In this document: positions 1-10,200 of the stretch, piece after piece | Numbering within the stretch: the stretch's first letter is position 1 | Layout of the letters: each line of letters begins with the position of its first letter | Origin: JAEUHQ01 sp964538915 | GTDB lineage: Bacteria > Planctomycetota > UBA1135 > UBA2386 | Length of the DNA: 64,000 nucleotides | Direction of reading: 5' to 3' | Assembly: GCA_964538915.1 (NCBI GenBank) | Contig: CAZIFB010000025.1 | Span: forward strand, 1-64,000 | The notes under the pieces: generated by a model | What the model saw: only the letters and a program-made list of their open reading frames with translations | Told to the model about the DNA's origin: nothing | The model's database searches: none | Program-made: the position numbers and the translations under genes

Positions 1-695
1 TAGATCGCGTCGTTGCCGGCGCCGTACGCGTTCACCTGCGTGAAGCCGTGCGCCGGCAGCTGCGCGAACACCCCGATCGGCGTTCCCGTGGCGACGAGCA
101 CTCCGTCGATGTGGATCTCGGTGCGGTTGCCGAAGATGTCGACGACCGAGCGGGCGTGGTGCCACGTGTCCTTGGCGACGAACGTGTTCGTCTGCACATG
201 GACGCGGTTCGGCGTGTCGAGGTACTCGACGCGTCCGTCGGTCGCGATCCACCAGCGCAGGTAGCAGGTCTGCGGGTTCGGCGCGACCTGCGAGTAGATC
301 TCCCACTCGCTCGGCGTGGAGGCGGTCGTGATCAGGAAGTCGAGCTCGATCTCGACCACGCCCGTGGTCAGGTTGAACAGCGCGTTGCGGCGCAGTTCGC
401 CGAACGATCCGGGCGTCAGCAGCGACGCGTCGAACTTCACCGCCTGTGTGCCGCTCCGCACGACGGCACTCTGCACCGATGCCGCGGCGTAGTTCGGCGG
501 GTACGCGTATTCGAACAGCATCCAGCCGTCCTGACCGCTCCACATGTCGCCGGCGCCGAGCGGACCCGGCTGGAAGAGCGGGGCCTCGAACGACTGCACC
601 GTGTAGGGGCCGTTCTGCGAAACCTGGGCGTTCAGGGCTGTGGTTGCGACGAAGGCGACCGGCAGGACGGTGGGGAGGAAGGAGCGCATCGACAT
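1..695 (-). CDS. Secreted protein, 3' end beyond window (LamG-like sandwich suspected)
   Basis: The gene is cut by the left window edge; about 231 residues are visible. I chose ATG at 695 because it gives a signal peptide (hydrophobic LPTVLPVAFVATTALNA, cleavage near AQ); a second ATG lies at 689. The mature part has alternating hydrophobic strands and phrases such as 'VEIELDFLITT', 'WHHARSVVDIFGNRTEIHIDG' split around W/D/G residues. This resembles concanavalin/LamG-type or DUF1080-like beta-sandwich domains, where a 'W(H)...v.v.g....~yvDG' strand pair is typical. The fold call is inference; no catalytic residues are recognised. No clear Shine-Dalgarno is visible. It is divergent from the sigma-fusion gene across a 143-nt spacer. 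Planctomycete proteins of this type often end in an anchoring module, which would lie outside the window. Confidence 0.7.
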   Translation of the reverse strand, partial: MSMRSFLPTVLPVAFVATTALNAQVSQNGPYTVQSFEAPLFQPGPLGAGDMWSGQDGWMLFEYAYPPNYAAASVQSAVVRSGTQAVKFDASLLTPGSFGELRRNALFNLTTGVVEIELDFLITTASTPSEWEIYSQVAPNPQTCYLRWWIATDGRVEYLDTPNRVHVQTNTFVAKDTWHHARSVVDIFGNRTEIHIDGVLVATGTPIGVFAQLPAHGFTQVNAYGAGNDAI

Positions 696-838
696 GGGTC
701 TCGGAGGGACGGAGAAAGGGGGGACGCGGGCTGTTCCCCTGCGCGGCACGGAGTGTTTCATCGCGCCGCGGAATCCCGCGAAATCCGCGTCCGCCGCGAA
801 ACAGGCGGGGGGCGAGCGGGGTACAGCATCCGCGTCCG

Positions 839-3775
839 ATGTCCGGCCCCTCGCTCGAGCAGTTGTTCTGCACGTTCCTCAGAAGCGGCGACGAGGCGGC
901 GCTGGCGCTGCTGATGCGGCGCAGTGCGCCGGCGTTGCGGCGGCTCGCACGACGGCTCGGTGCTTCGGCCGACGACGCCGAGGACCTCGTGCAGGAGACG
1001 ATCGTCGCGGCGATCCACGGAGCGGACCGGTTCGACCCGACGCGGCCGCTGCTCCCGTGGCTGAAGGGCATACTCGCGTTCCGCGCCGCGAAGCTGGCGC
1101 GCGACGACGTGCGCCGCCGCCGGCATTGGAGTGAGGCCGCGGAGTCCGTGTCGCCGCGCACCGCGCCTTCGCCCGAGGCGGATGCGAGCGAACGCGAACT
1201 CCGCTCGTCCTTGCACGACGCGATCGCGAGCTTGCCCGCCGACTACCACTCGCCGCTGCAGGAGTACCTGATCGGCGGACGGTCGCCGGTGGAGATCGCG
1301 CGCGGTCTCGGCATCGGCCGGGCCACGGTGCGGGTGCGGCTGCACCGCGGGCTCTTGCGGCTCCGCGAGTCGTTGGTGCGCTGGGTGACGCCCCTGGTTG
1401 CCGTGCTGCTCGGGCGTCGCGCACAGGCTTCGGCGCTCGCTTCGGTGCCGGCCGCACCGCGGGCGCGCGTTCCCATGGCGCTCGCGATCGGTGGTGCGGT
1501 CGCCGTCCTCGTGTCCGCGGTGTGGGTGTCGACCCTGGGCCAAGCGACGACCGCGATCACGGCGCTGTCCCCTGCTGCGGGCGCCGCCGCGACGAACGAA
1601 CCGCGCGAAGGCGCGCCCGCGACGTTCGCGATCGAGCGCACGGCGGCGGCGGGCGACGCCGTGGGGCGGCTCGTGGTGCGCGTCCTCGATGCCGCCGGTC
1701 GCGGTGTGCCGCACGTCGGCGTCGTGCTCGAGCCGCGAGACGGTGTCGATCCGGTGCTGCACCGCCGGCGCGCGGTCACCGGCGACGGCGGCGAGGCCGT
1801 GTGGGAACGGCTGTCGCCGGGCGACTTCCGCGTCGCGACCGATCGCGGTGCGGAGGACGTGCTCGACGTGCGCACCGGCGCGAACCACGTCGTTCTCACC
1901 GTGGCGAGCGGCGGCGTGGTGCGCGGTCGCGTCGTCGACGGCGACGGGGCCCCGGTGTCCGGAGCCTCGGTGTGGTTGTCCGACGCCTCGTCGGGGCCCT
2001 GGTCCGGCGACGACGTCGCGGCCACGGACGGCGCCGGGCGCTTCGAACTGTCGCACGTTCCCGACGGTGCGTTCGTGGCGGCTCGCCATGCCGACTTCGC
2101 CGGGAGCGTCGTCGCGCGCTTCGCTGCCGGCGCGAGCATCGACGACGTCGAACTCGTGCTCGGTCCGCGCGGCGGCGACGTGGAACTCGTCGCGGTCGGC
2201 CCCGACGGCACACCCTGCGCGGACGCGGTCGTGTTCGTCGGGGAGTCGATGGACGTGGCGCCGTTCGTGCTCGCCGACGGTGCTGCGCCCTGGCGGCGGC
2301 CGCCCGTCGAACGGCGCACCGGCGCGGACGGCGCGATCCGCTGCGGAGCGCTGGCGCCGGGTCGGCATCCGGTCTTCGTGCGTGCCGCCGGCCTCGCGCC
2401 GTACACGGCCAGCGTCGAGGTCGGGCCCGGCGGCTTCGTGCGCCACGTCGCGCACCTGCGGCGGAGTGCTCACGTGACCGGTCGTGTCGTCGATTCCACC
2501 GGGAATCCCGTCGCCGGGGCGCTCGTGGTGTTTCGCGGCGACGACATGGCCGACGGCATCGACGTTCGTTCGTCGTCGGACGGCGCCTTCGCGTTCGAAT
2601 GTGTGCCGACCGGCGCGGGACAGATCGCCGCGCGCGCGGAGGGGACGGTGCCGTTCGTGCAGACGCTCGACGTCGTGGCCGGCGAACACGCCGAGATGGA
2701 GATCGTGCTGCGCGCGTCGAGAGCGCTGCGCGGAAGGCTGCTGTGCGACGACCCCGCCGCGGTGCGTGGCGCCACCGTCCGTGCGACGTGGCCGCGTTCG
2801 GCGCTGCGCGCGTGGCAGGTCGCGGTCGAGGTCGCTGCGGACGGAACGTTCGTGCTCGCGGCGGAGAGCGACGGAGCGCCCGATCTCGAACTGCGCCTCG
2901 CCGGCGAACCGATGTGGCGACGGGTCGACGCGTTCACCGCGTGGAACGGCGACGCCGCGACGGTGCGACTGCCGGAGTCGTTCGCGGGCGACGCGTGGCT
3001 CACGGGCGTCGCGCGGTCCGACGACGGGCAGCCGATGGCCGGGTCACGCGTCTTCGCGCACCGCGATCGGGTGCAGTGGGCCGAAGTCGGCCGGACCGAG
3101 GCGGACGGCTCGTTCCGCGTCGGGCCGCTGCCCGCCGCGACGTACGACCTGTTCTTCGAGACCACCGCGCCGGCGGTGCCGACCGCGTGGACGAACGGCA
3201 TCGAGCTGGCGCGCGCGACGACACGCGAGGTGCGGTTCGACGCGCCGCCCACGGGCGCCGTCGACATCGAGTTCGTGCGCAGCGACGGCGGGCCGGTCGG
3301 GGAGCTGGCGATCACGATCGTTTGCACGGGCCCCGAGCGCCGCGCCGTGCTGGCGCAAACGACGCGCCTGCAGCAGCGCCTCGTCGCGGGCGACTACCGC
3401 CTCTTCGTGATGGGCGAGCACGTGCAGTGGCTCGAAGCGCTGCCGATCCACGTCACCGCGGGCGAGACCACCGCACGTCGCGTCGAACTCGCGCCCGGCC
3501 GCCGCTGCGTGCTCGCCGTTCGTGGGCTGCCGCGGCCGCCCGGCACCGAACCGGCTTCGCTGCGCCTTCGCGAACGCACACACGGCGGCCGCTCCGTGAC
3601 GTTCACCCTGCTGCACGACGCGCCCGACCGGCTCGCCGCCGTGCTCGCGACGGGCGACTACGTGCTCGAATGCGACGACCGCCACGGCGTCACCTGGCAG
3701 GGTGCCTTTGCGGTCGACACCGCCGCGACCGGAGGCTGGTCGATCCCGGTGCAGATGGCGCCGCAGGCCCGGTGA
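839..3775 (+). CDS. ECF-type sigma factor fused to a transmembrane segment and carboxypeptidase-regulatory-like repeats
   Basis: 978 aa. Residues 1-95 match sigma-70 region 2 (DAEDLVQETIVAAIHGADRF, then LPWLKGILAFRAAKL and a basic RRRRH). Residues 120-182 match region 4, with a helix-turn-helix (SPVEIARGLGIGRATVRVRL). A hydrophobic helix at about 211-231 would cross the inner membrane. From about 250 to the end there are repeated beta-sandwich units with 'G.V.D..G.PV.GA.V' signatures (for example GRVVDGDGAPVSGASVWL and GRVVDSTGNPVAGALVVF), typical of CarboxypepD_reg-like domains. The frame stays open far upstream, but ATG 839 starts exactly where sigma homology begins. The layout suggests a membrane-tethered transcription factor with a periplasmic sensing or structural part. 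Planctomycete ECF factors with long C-terminal extensions are known; the exact role here is inference. No separate anti-sigma gene is adjacent. Confidence 0.85.
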   Translation: MSGPSLEQLFCTFLRSGDEAALALLMRRSAPALRRLARRLGASADDAEDLVQETIVAAIHGADRFDPTRPLLPWLKGILAFRAAKLARDDVRRRRHWSEAAESVSPRTAPSPEADASERELRSSLHDAIASLPADYHSPLQEYLIGGRSPVEIARGLGIGRATVRVRLHRGLLRLRESLVRWVTPLVAVLLGRRAQASALASVPAAPRARVPMALAIGGAVAVLVSAVWVSTLGQATTAITALSPAAGAAATNEPREGAPATFAIERTAAAGDAVGRLVVRVLDAAGRGVPHVGVVLEPRDGVDPVLHRRRAVTGDGGEAVWERLSPGDFRVATDRGAEDVLDVRTGANHVVLTVASGGVVRGRVVDGDGAPVSGASVWLSDASSGPWSGDDVAATDGAGRFELSHVPDGAFVAARHADFAGSVVARFAAGASIDDVELVLGPRGGDVELVAVGPDGTPCADAVVFVGESMDVAPFVLADGAAPWRRPPVERRTGADGAIRCGALAPGRHPVFVRAAGLAPYTASVEVGPGGFVRHVAHLRRSAHVTGRVVDSTGNPVAGALVVFRGDDMADGIDVRSSSDGAFAFECVPTGAGQIAARAEGTVPFVQTLDVVAGEHAEMEIVLRASRALRGRLLCDDPAAVRGATVRATWPRSALRAWQVAVEVAADGTFVLAAESDGAPDLELRLAGEPMWRRVDAFTAWNGDAATVRLPESFAGDAWLTGVARSDDGQPMAGSRVFAHRDRVQWAEVGRTEADGSFRVGPLPAATYDLFFETTAPAVPTAWTNGIELARATTREVRFDAPPTGAVDIEFVRSDGGPVGELAITIVCTGPERRAVLAQTTRLQQRLVAGDYRLFVMGEHVQWLEALPIHVTAGETTARRVELAPGRRCVLAVRGLPRPPGTEPASLRLRERTHGGRSVTFTLLHDAPDRLAAVLATGDYVLECDDRHGVTWQGAFAVDTAATGGWSIPVQMAPQAR

Positions 3776-3794
3776 AACGACGGCGCCGCGCGGA

Positions 3795-6746
3795 TCAGAA
3801 CCCGAAGCCGAGCGAGAACCACACGCGCACGTCCTCTTCGCCGTCGAGCTGTCTGGCGATGCCGATGCCCGGGCTCAGGATGCCGTCGAAGAACTCGGCG
3901 TTCGCGTGCACTTCCATGCCGACGCTGGTGAACCAGTCCGCGTCGCCGAACCAGCGGTCGTCGCCGACCTGCGCGGTGTCGCCGAACACTTCGATCACGA
4001 GCTGGCGGCCGCGGAACGGCGTCGTGCTCGCCGCTGCGAACGGGCGCCACACCGGGAAGCGGAAGGCGATGCTGCCCGCCGCGAGGTGGCGACCCGTCGC
4101 GACCGCTTCGTCGACGTAGCCGCGCGGCAGGCCGGCCGACAGGCCGCCGCCGATGCTGAACGCACCCTGCAGCACGTCGTCGCCGTCGGACCAGCCTGCC
4201 TGGGCGCGCAACACGATCTGGTGGCCGAGGCGCGGGAACACGCTCCAGGTCCAGCTCGCGTCGCCGAGTGCGCGGTTGCGGTCGAGTTCGCCGCCGAGGC
4301 CCGAGTGGCGGAACATGCCGAGGATCGAGAAGCCGTCCTCGCCGGCGTAGCTCGTCGGATAGAAGGTCGAGTCGTCGTAGCCGAAGACCGCCTCGACCCA
4401 GTGCTCCGTGTCGCGGAACGGCGCCTTCAGCGGCGTGCCGCCGACGTTGTCCCGTTCGTTGTCGTCGACCTGGTCGTGGTCCTCGACGCCGGCGGCGACG
4501 TAGCCGATGAAGGTCCGTTCGAGAGCGAACAGTCCGCGGCCCGCGCGCACTTCGGCGGTCGTCACCGTCTCGGTGTAGTCGAGGTCCTCGCCGCCGCGCA
4601 GCACCGTGTCGCCGAACGTGCGTTCGCTGCGGCCGACACTCGCGCCGAACTGGATCACCGAGCCGAGGTGGTCGAAGCTCGCGAACGCGACGGGCTCGTG
4701 TTCGACGAGGCCCGCACCGGCGCCGATCTGTGCGACGTTCGTGAACAACGGATCGGCGAACACGCCGAACGCCCCGAGGCCTCCTTCGGGCACCGCGAAC
4801 GTCGACGGCGCCCAGAACAGCGGCCGCAGCTCGCCGAGGCCCGAGTACGGCTCGATGGTGAGGGAGTCGCCGGCCCCCGCGGCCGGTGCGGGGAGCGGCG
4901 CCGGGGCGGTCTTCGTTGCGCCCGGGCCGCTCGAGCCGCCGGGCGCCGGCCAGGCGAGTCCGATCGTCGGCACGCGCGGCGCGAAGTCCGCCGGATCGGC
5001 GGACAACAGCGCGAGGAACGGCCCGTGCTCGTCGTGGTCGACGACGGCGAGCGACATGCCGTCGGGGGACGGCACGCACGCGATCACGCCGCCGATCGTG
5101 TTGGTGACCGGGGTCACGGTCGCCGCGCCGTTCGCGCCGGGCGTCACGCGGTACGCGTTCGCGACGCCGGTGTGGTCGGCGCAGCAGAAGAGCGCCGTGC
5201 CGTCCCTGTTCCACACGGGGTGCAGGATGCGACCCTTCACCGACCACAGCTCGGTGCGCGCCGCAGCATCGCGCAGCGACCCGAGCACGAGCGTGCTGCC
5301 CGCCGCGTCGGTCTCGACCCACACGAGTTCGCCGTCGTGGGCGTCTCCGGGGCGCAGCGCCGGCGACCAGGGCGTGTTCTTCGTCGGCAGTGTGCGACCT
5401 TCGTCCACGTCGCCGTCCCGCAGCGAGTGCACGGCGAGATGCTGGCCGCCGCCGGAGTGCAGCTGCACGAGGACCACGGTGCGCGCACCGTTGCGCAGCG
5501 GGCCGGCGTCGGGCTGCAGCACGCGCCAGCCGAACACGTTTCCGTCGACGTGCGCCTTCGCGATGCCGCGCCAGTTGAACTCGTGGTAGGCGACGCCGGT
5601 GTCCTTGCCACCGTCCGGCAGGGCCCGCACCGCGCCGAGCGCGAGCATCGGTGTCGAAGAGGATCCCAGGTGTACGAACGAATCCCCGGACGTCGGGCTC
5701 GTCGCGAAGGTGTGCAGTCGCGCGCGGCCGTCCGCCGGCTTCGCCGCGAACACGAGGTCGCGGCCGTGCCACGCCGGGGCGCCGAGCAGCATGTTCGCGG
5801 GAGTGAGGCGCTTGCACGCCGTGACCGGGGCCTCGCGCAACGTCGCGAGGATCGAAGTCTGCTCCGCGAGCAGGGCGGCGCGGGCCTTGGCGAGCAGCGC
5901 GCCGTGCCGTTCGCCGGCGAGCGAACGGGGAGCGCCGTCGAACAGGAACGGCCAGGAGTTCGCCTGCTTCGCCACGAACTGCCACACCGACGCCCGATCG
6001 CCGAAGTGCCCGGCCAGGAAGCGCAGGTAGGCGGTGCCGTACGTGTACGCGCTGCCGCCGAATGGCCACTCGTGCTGCGTGATGCGCCACTCGCTCACGT
6101 CGGGGATCGCGCCGGCAGCGGCGTCGAGCCGCCAGACCATGTGCGTCAGCGAGTCGCGGCCGCGCCCGGCCCACGCGCTCGACGGGTCGGCGTAGGCGGT
6201 CTCCGCCCACACCGCGAGTCCCTCCTGCCAGAAGCGCGGCATCGTCTGGTGTGGCGGCGTCGACACGTACCAGAGCAGCAGGCTCAGCAGGTCGTTCGGC
6301 AGTACGCGTCCGAACACACGCTCGAGCTCGCGACGGAACCCGCCGTTGCGGTCGTTCGCGATCTGGTGCGCGAACTCGTGCACGAGCGTGCGCTCGGTGT
6401 CGCGACCGCCGGCGAAGATCGTCGACTCGGGCATCGCCGGCGCCAGTTCGACCTGCACGAGCGGGAACGGCACGACGAACGAATAGCCGTTGTGCGCGTC
6501 GCGCCAGTCCGCGACCAGGAGCCGCAGCTTGTCCCTGGCCACGAAGCCGGCGTCCTCCTGCATCCGCGCGTAGATGCGGTCGGCGCGCGCGACGACCGGC
6601 AGCAGGCCCTCCGCCGCGGCGGCGGGCACGTACGCGCGAAGGCGTTCGGCGTCGATCGTTGCGACGTCCTCACCTGGCCAGATCAGCGTCTGGCCCGGTA
6701 CGGAGGCCAGCAGGGCGAACCACGGCAGCGCGCGTCGCAGGAGCAT
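3795..6746 (-). CDS. Peptidase MA-like metalloprotease with propeller and C-terminal beta-barrel
   Basis: 983 aa with a signal peptide (MLLRRALPWFALLASVPGQT). Residues 123-127 are HEFAH, a gluzincin HExxH zinc motif. E175 in FWQEGLAVWAE is the expected third zinc ligand, as in peptidase MA-like families. Residues about 290-600 contain repeated phrases such as 'HPVWNRDGTALFCC' and 'VPSPDGMSLAVV', the pattern of TolB/WD40-like propeller blades. The last ~300 residues have alternating aromatic strands and end in ...FSLGFGF; a terminal Phe is the hallmark recognised by the outer-membrane BAM machinery. The predicted product is an outer-membrane protein with a periplasmic or surface protease and a propeller; its substrate is unknown. 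It follows the metal-efflux lipoprotein gene with a 58-nt gap and may be cotranscribed. Confidence 0.8.
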   Translation of the reverse strand: MLLRRALPWFALLASVPGQTLIWPGEDVATIDAERLRAYVPAAAAEGLLPVVARADRIYARMQEDAGFVARDKLRLLVADWRDAHNGYSFVVPFPLVQVELAPAMPESTIFAGGRDTERTLVHEFAHQIANDRNGGFRRELERVFGRVLPNDLLSLLLWYVSTPPHQTMPRFWQEGLAVWAETAYADPSSAWAGRGRDSLTHMVWRLDAAAGAIPDVSEWRITQHEWPFGGSAYTYGTAYLRFLAGHFGDRASVWQFVAKQANSWPFLFDGAPRSLAGERHGALLAKARAALLAEQTSILATLREAPVTACKRLTPANMLLGAPAWHGRDLVFAAKPADGRARLHTFATSPTSGDSFVHLGSSSTPMLALGAVRALPDGGKDTGVAYHEFNWRGIAKAHVDGNVFGWRVLQPDAGPLRNGARTVVLVQLHSGGGQHLAVHSLRDGDVDEGRTLPTKNTPWSPALRPGDAHDGELVWVETDAAGSTLVLGSLRDAAARTELWSVKGRILHPVWNRDGTALFCCADHTGVANAYRVTPGANGAATVTPVTNTIGGVIACVPSPDGMSLAVVDHDEHGPFLALLSADPADFAPRVPTIGLAWPAPGGSSGPGATKTAPAPLPAPAAGAGDSLTIEPYSGLGELRPLFWAPSTFAVPEGGLGAFGVFADPLFTNVAQIGAGAGLVEHEPVAFASFDHLGSVIQFGASVGRSERTFGDTVLRGGEDLDYTETVTTAEVRAGRGLFALERTFIGYVAAGVEDHDQVDDNERDNVGGTPLKAPFRDTEHWVEAVFGYDDSTFYPTSYAGEDGFSILGMFRHSGLGGELDRNRALGDASWTWSVFPRLGHQIVLRAQAGWSDGDDVLQGAFSIGGGLSAGLPRGYVDEAVATGRHLAAGSIAFRFPVWRPFAAASTTPFRGRQLVIEVFGDTAQVGDDRWFGDADWFTSVGMEVHANAEFFDGILSPGIGIARQLDGEEDVRVWFSLGFGF

Positions 6747-6804
6747 CGCCGCAGTGTGGCGCCGCGCGCCGGTGCCGGCAACCGACGTGGCGCGTTCGCC
6801 GCAG

Positions 6805-7239
6805 TCACTTCCAGGCGATCGAGCCGCGCGCGACGTTCGTACCGTCTTCGATCTCGACCCAGATCTTGCTGCCCTCCGGCAGCGGCTTCGGCGCGAGAAG
6901 GTGGTTGTGCAGCGTGCGGTCGCCTTCCTTGGTCAGCTTCGCCTTCATCGAGCCTGTGCCGTTTTCGACGCCGATCCACGCGCGGGCCGTCCCCGGGATC
7001 GGCTTGCCGGCGGCGAACTCGAGATCGAGCGGCACTTCCTTGCCGGCTTCGACGGCGGCGGCCTTCACGGTGAACGTGTGCGCGCCGACGGTCAGATCGC
7101 CGATCGGTTGTGTGTCGTGGGCGTCGTGAGGCGTCGGCTGTTGGGTCGCGGAGCCGCCCGACGGAGCGGACACGGGCGGTTTGCCGCACGCGACGAACGC
7201 GAGCGACGAGAGGAGGAGAACGGAGAGCTTGGTCTTCAT
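6805..7239 (-). CDS. Small lipoprotein at the end of the metal-efflux operon
   Basis: 144 aa. The start ATG at 7239 overlaps the TGA of the RND gene by 4 nt (ATGA), which fixes the start and implies translational coupling. A lipobox (SLAFVAC, Cys18) follows a short hydrophobic signal. A His/Asp-containing linker (PHDAHD) leads to a ~95-residue beta-rich domain (IGDLTVGAHTFTVKA..., ending ARGSIAWK). The domain looks like a small Ig-type beta sandwich. I do not recognise a named family. Position as the last gene of a czcCBA set suggests a periplasmic accessory or metal-binding role, which is inference. Confidence 0.8.
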   Translation of the reverse strand: MKTKLSVLLLSSLAFVACGKPPVSAPSGGSATQQPTPHDAHDTQPIGDLTVGAHTFTVKAAAVEAGKEVPLDLEFAAGKPIPGTARAWIGVENGTGSMKAKLTKEGDRTLHNHLLAPKPLPEGSKIWVEIEDGTNVARGSIAWK

Positions 7240-10200
7240 GAGGATCGGTCGGAGGTCGGCGGTCGCCGGTGGAAGAGCAGGTGGAAGCCCGCGGGCACGA
7301 GCACGAGATTCAGGAACGTCGAGGTCAGGAGCCCGCCGAGAACGACGACGGACATCGGCGCCAGGATCTCGCTGCCCGGTTCGCCGGCGGCGAACACGAG
7401 CGGCAGGAGACCCAGCGCCGCGGTGAGCGCGGTCATCAGGATCGGCACCAGCCGCTCCATCGAACCCTGCATCACCGCGTCGGCGAACGGCACGCCGGCG
7501 TGCAGCAGATCGAGGTAGTGCCGAACGAGCAAGATCCCGTTTCGCACCGCGATGCCGAAGAGCGTGATGAACCCGACCATGCTCGCGATCGAGACGACCG
7601 GAGCTTCGTAGCGGGCGCCGCCGATGCCGATCAGCGCGAGCGTGTTCCACCACGGGTTCGCCGGTGCGGTGAGGTAGATCGCCACGATGCCGCCGATGAG
7701 CGCGAGCGGCAGGTTCACCATCACGAGCAGCGCCGCGCGCATCGATCCCAGCGCGTTCTGGATCAGCAGCAGCATCAGGATCGCGACGCCGGCGCCCATC
7801 CAGAGGATCGTGCGGCTCGCACTCTGTTGCGCCTCGAACTGGCCGCCGTACGAGACGGTGCAGCCGGTGCCCGCGACGATGGGGTCGACGCGCTTCTGCA
7901 CGGCGGCGACGAGCTGGCCGAGGTTGTGCCCCTTCGCGACGTTGCACGAGACGACGGCCTTGCGGCGTCCGTTCTCGCGCGTGATGAGGTTGGACGTGCG
8001 TTCGCGCCCGATGTCGGCGACGTCGCGGAGGCGCACCGACGCGCCGCCGATGCCGCGGAGGATCAGGTTGCCGACCGCGTCGGGATCGCCGCGTTCGTCC
8101 GGATGCAGACGAACGGTGATCGCCACGCGGCGCATGCCTTCGCTCACCTCGGCGGTGGTCTCGCCCATGAGGGCGGCTTCGACCTGTTCGGCGGCGGCGG
8201 CCGGCGTGAGTCCCGCCGCCGCGAGTTCCTGCAGCCGGTAGCGCACGGGCAGCGACGTGATCATCACCTCGCGGTTCGCGGCGACGTCGCGGGTGCCGGG
8301 CGTCGCGAGCAGCGCTGCTTCGATCTGCTTCGCTAGGCGGCGCAGCACCGACAGGTCGTCGCCCTGGACGACGATCGCGAGCGCAGCGGGCGTGCCCGAG
8401 AGCACGTGCGACAGGCGGTGTTCGATCGGCTGGCCGACGCTGGTCGTGATGCCGGGCACGGACGCGAGAACACGATCGATGGCGGCCCGCACGGTGGCCC
8501 GGTCGTGGCCGGGCAGCACACCGACCTCGATCTCCGAACTGCTCACCGGCTCGGCGTGTTCGTCGCGCTCCGCGCGCCCGGTCCGCCGCACGACGGCGCG
8601 CACGCCGGGCAGCGCCACGAGCTGCGCGTCGACGCCCTGCGCGAGGCGGTTGCTCTCCGTGAGCGACGTCCCCGGCGGGGCCATCAGGAACACCGTGAAC
8701 GTTCCCTCCTGGAACTCGGGCAGGAAGCTCGTGCCGTACGTGCTCGCGAGCCCGAGCGCCCCGACGGTCGCGAGCAGCGCCGCGGCGACGAGCGAACGGC
8801 CGTGGGCGATCGCTCGCCGCAGCGAGGGCTCGTAGCGCGCCTTCAGCCATCGCACCAGGAACCCGTCGTGATGCACCGTGTCGCCGCGCACGTTGCCGAG
8901 CAGCAGGCGGCAGAGCACCGGCGTGACCGTGAGCGCCGTGACCAACGAGGCCAGCGTCGACACGATGTAGGCGATGCCGAGCGGACGGAAGAAGCGCCCC
9001 TCGAGGCCCTGCAGGAAGAGCAGCGGCACGAACACCAGCACGATGATCATCGTCGCGAAGACGACCACGCCGCGGATCTCCTGGCTCGCCGCCGCGACGA
9101 CCTCGAAGACGGGGCGCCGCCGATCCGACGGGAGCGAGGCGTTCTCGCGCAGGCGGCGGAACACGTTCTCGACGTCGATGATCGCGTCGTCGACGAGTTC
9201 GCCGATCGCGACCGCGAAGCCGCCGAGAGTCATCACGTTGATCGACAGGTCGAGCGCCCACAGCACGAGCAGCGCCGTCGCGAGGCTCAGCGGCATCGCG
9301 GTCAGCGTGATGAGCGTCGTGCGCACGTCCAGCAGGAACAGCACGAGGATGATCACGACGAGGATCGCCGCGTCGCGCAGCACGGTGAGCAGGTTGTCGA
9401 CGGATGTCCCGATGAAGTCCGCCTGCCGCATCACGTGGCGGTTGAGCGTGATGCCGGCCGGGAGTGCCGCGATGACCCGGTCCAGCTTGTCGTCGATGGC
9501 GGCGGTGAGCGCGAGGGTGTTCGTGCCGGGCGACTTCTGCACCCCCAGAACGACCGCGGGCCGGCCGCCCTCGGCCGCGGTGCCGCGTTTCGGCGTGGCG
9601 CCGAGGGCCACGTCGGCGACCTGGCCGATCGTCACGGGGTGGCCGTCGTGGTAGCGCACGATCGTGCCGGCGATGTCCGCGGCGGAACGCACACGCCCGG
9701 TCTGGCGCACCGGCAGCTCGAGGCCCTGCACGTCCGCGAGATACCCGGCGCCGGCGGTGGTGTGCGCTCCGCGCACGGCGGCGGTGACCTCCGCCATCGT
9801 GAGGTCGAACAACTGGAGTTGCTCCTGCCGCACGTGGACCTGGTACTCGGCGAGGTCGCCGCCGAGCACGGACACCTGCGCGATGCCGGCGACGCCGAGG
9901 AGCTGGTTGCGCAGGTCGAACTCGGCCCAGCTGCGCACCTCCATCGGCGACCGCGAGCCGTCGGGCGACGACACCGACAGGAGCATGATCTCGCCGGTGA
10001 TGGACGTGATCGGCGTGATCTCGGCGTGCGCGCCCACCGGCAGGGTGCCGCGCACGCCGTCGAGGCGTTCGGCGACGAGCGTGCGGGCGCGGTAGATGTC
10101 GGCGCCCCAGTCGAACTCGACCCACACGAGCGACAAGCCGATCGCACTCGAACTGCGCACCCGGCGCAGGGCGGGGAGGCCGCTGACGGCGCTCTCGATC

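Noticed and set aside
758..2689. 643-residue minus-strand frame opposite the sigma fusion
   Set aside because: Composition is Arg/His/Asp-rich without hydrophobic core patterns; the plus strand encodes clear sigma and beta-sandwich motifs.
3702..7073. 1123-residue plus-strand frame opposite the metalloprotease
   Set aside because: The minus strand has a signal peptide, HEFAH and a barrel end; the plus-strand frame has only low-complexity composition.
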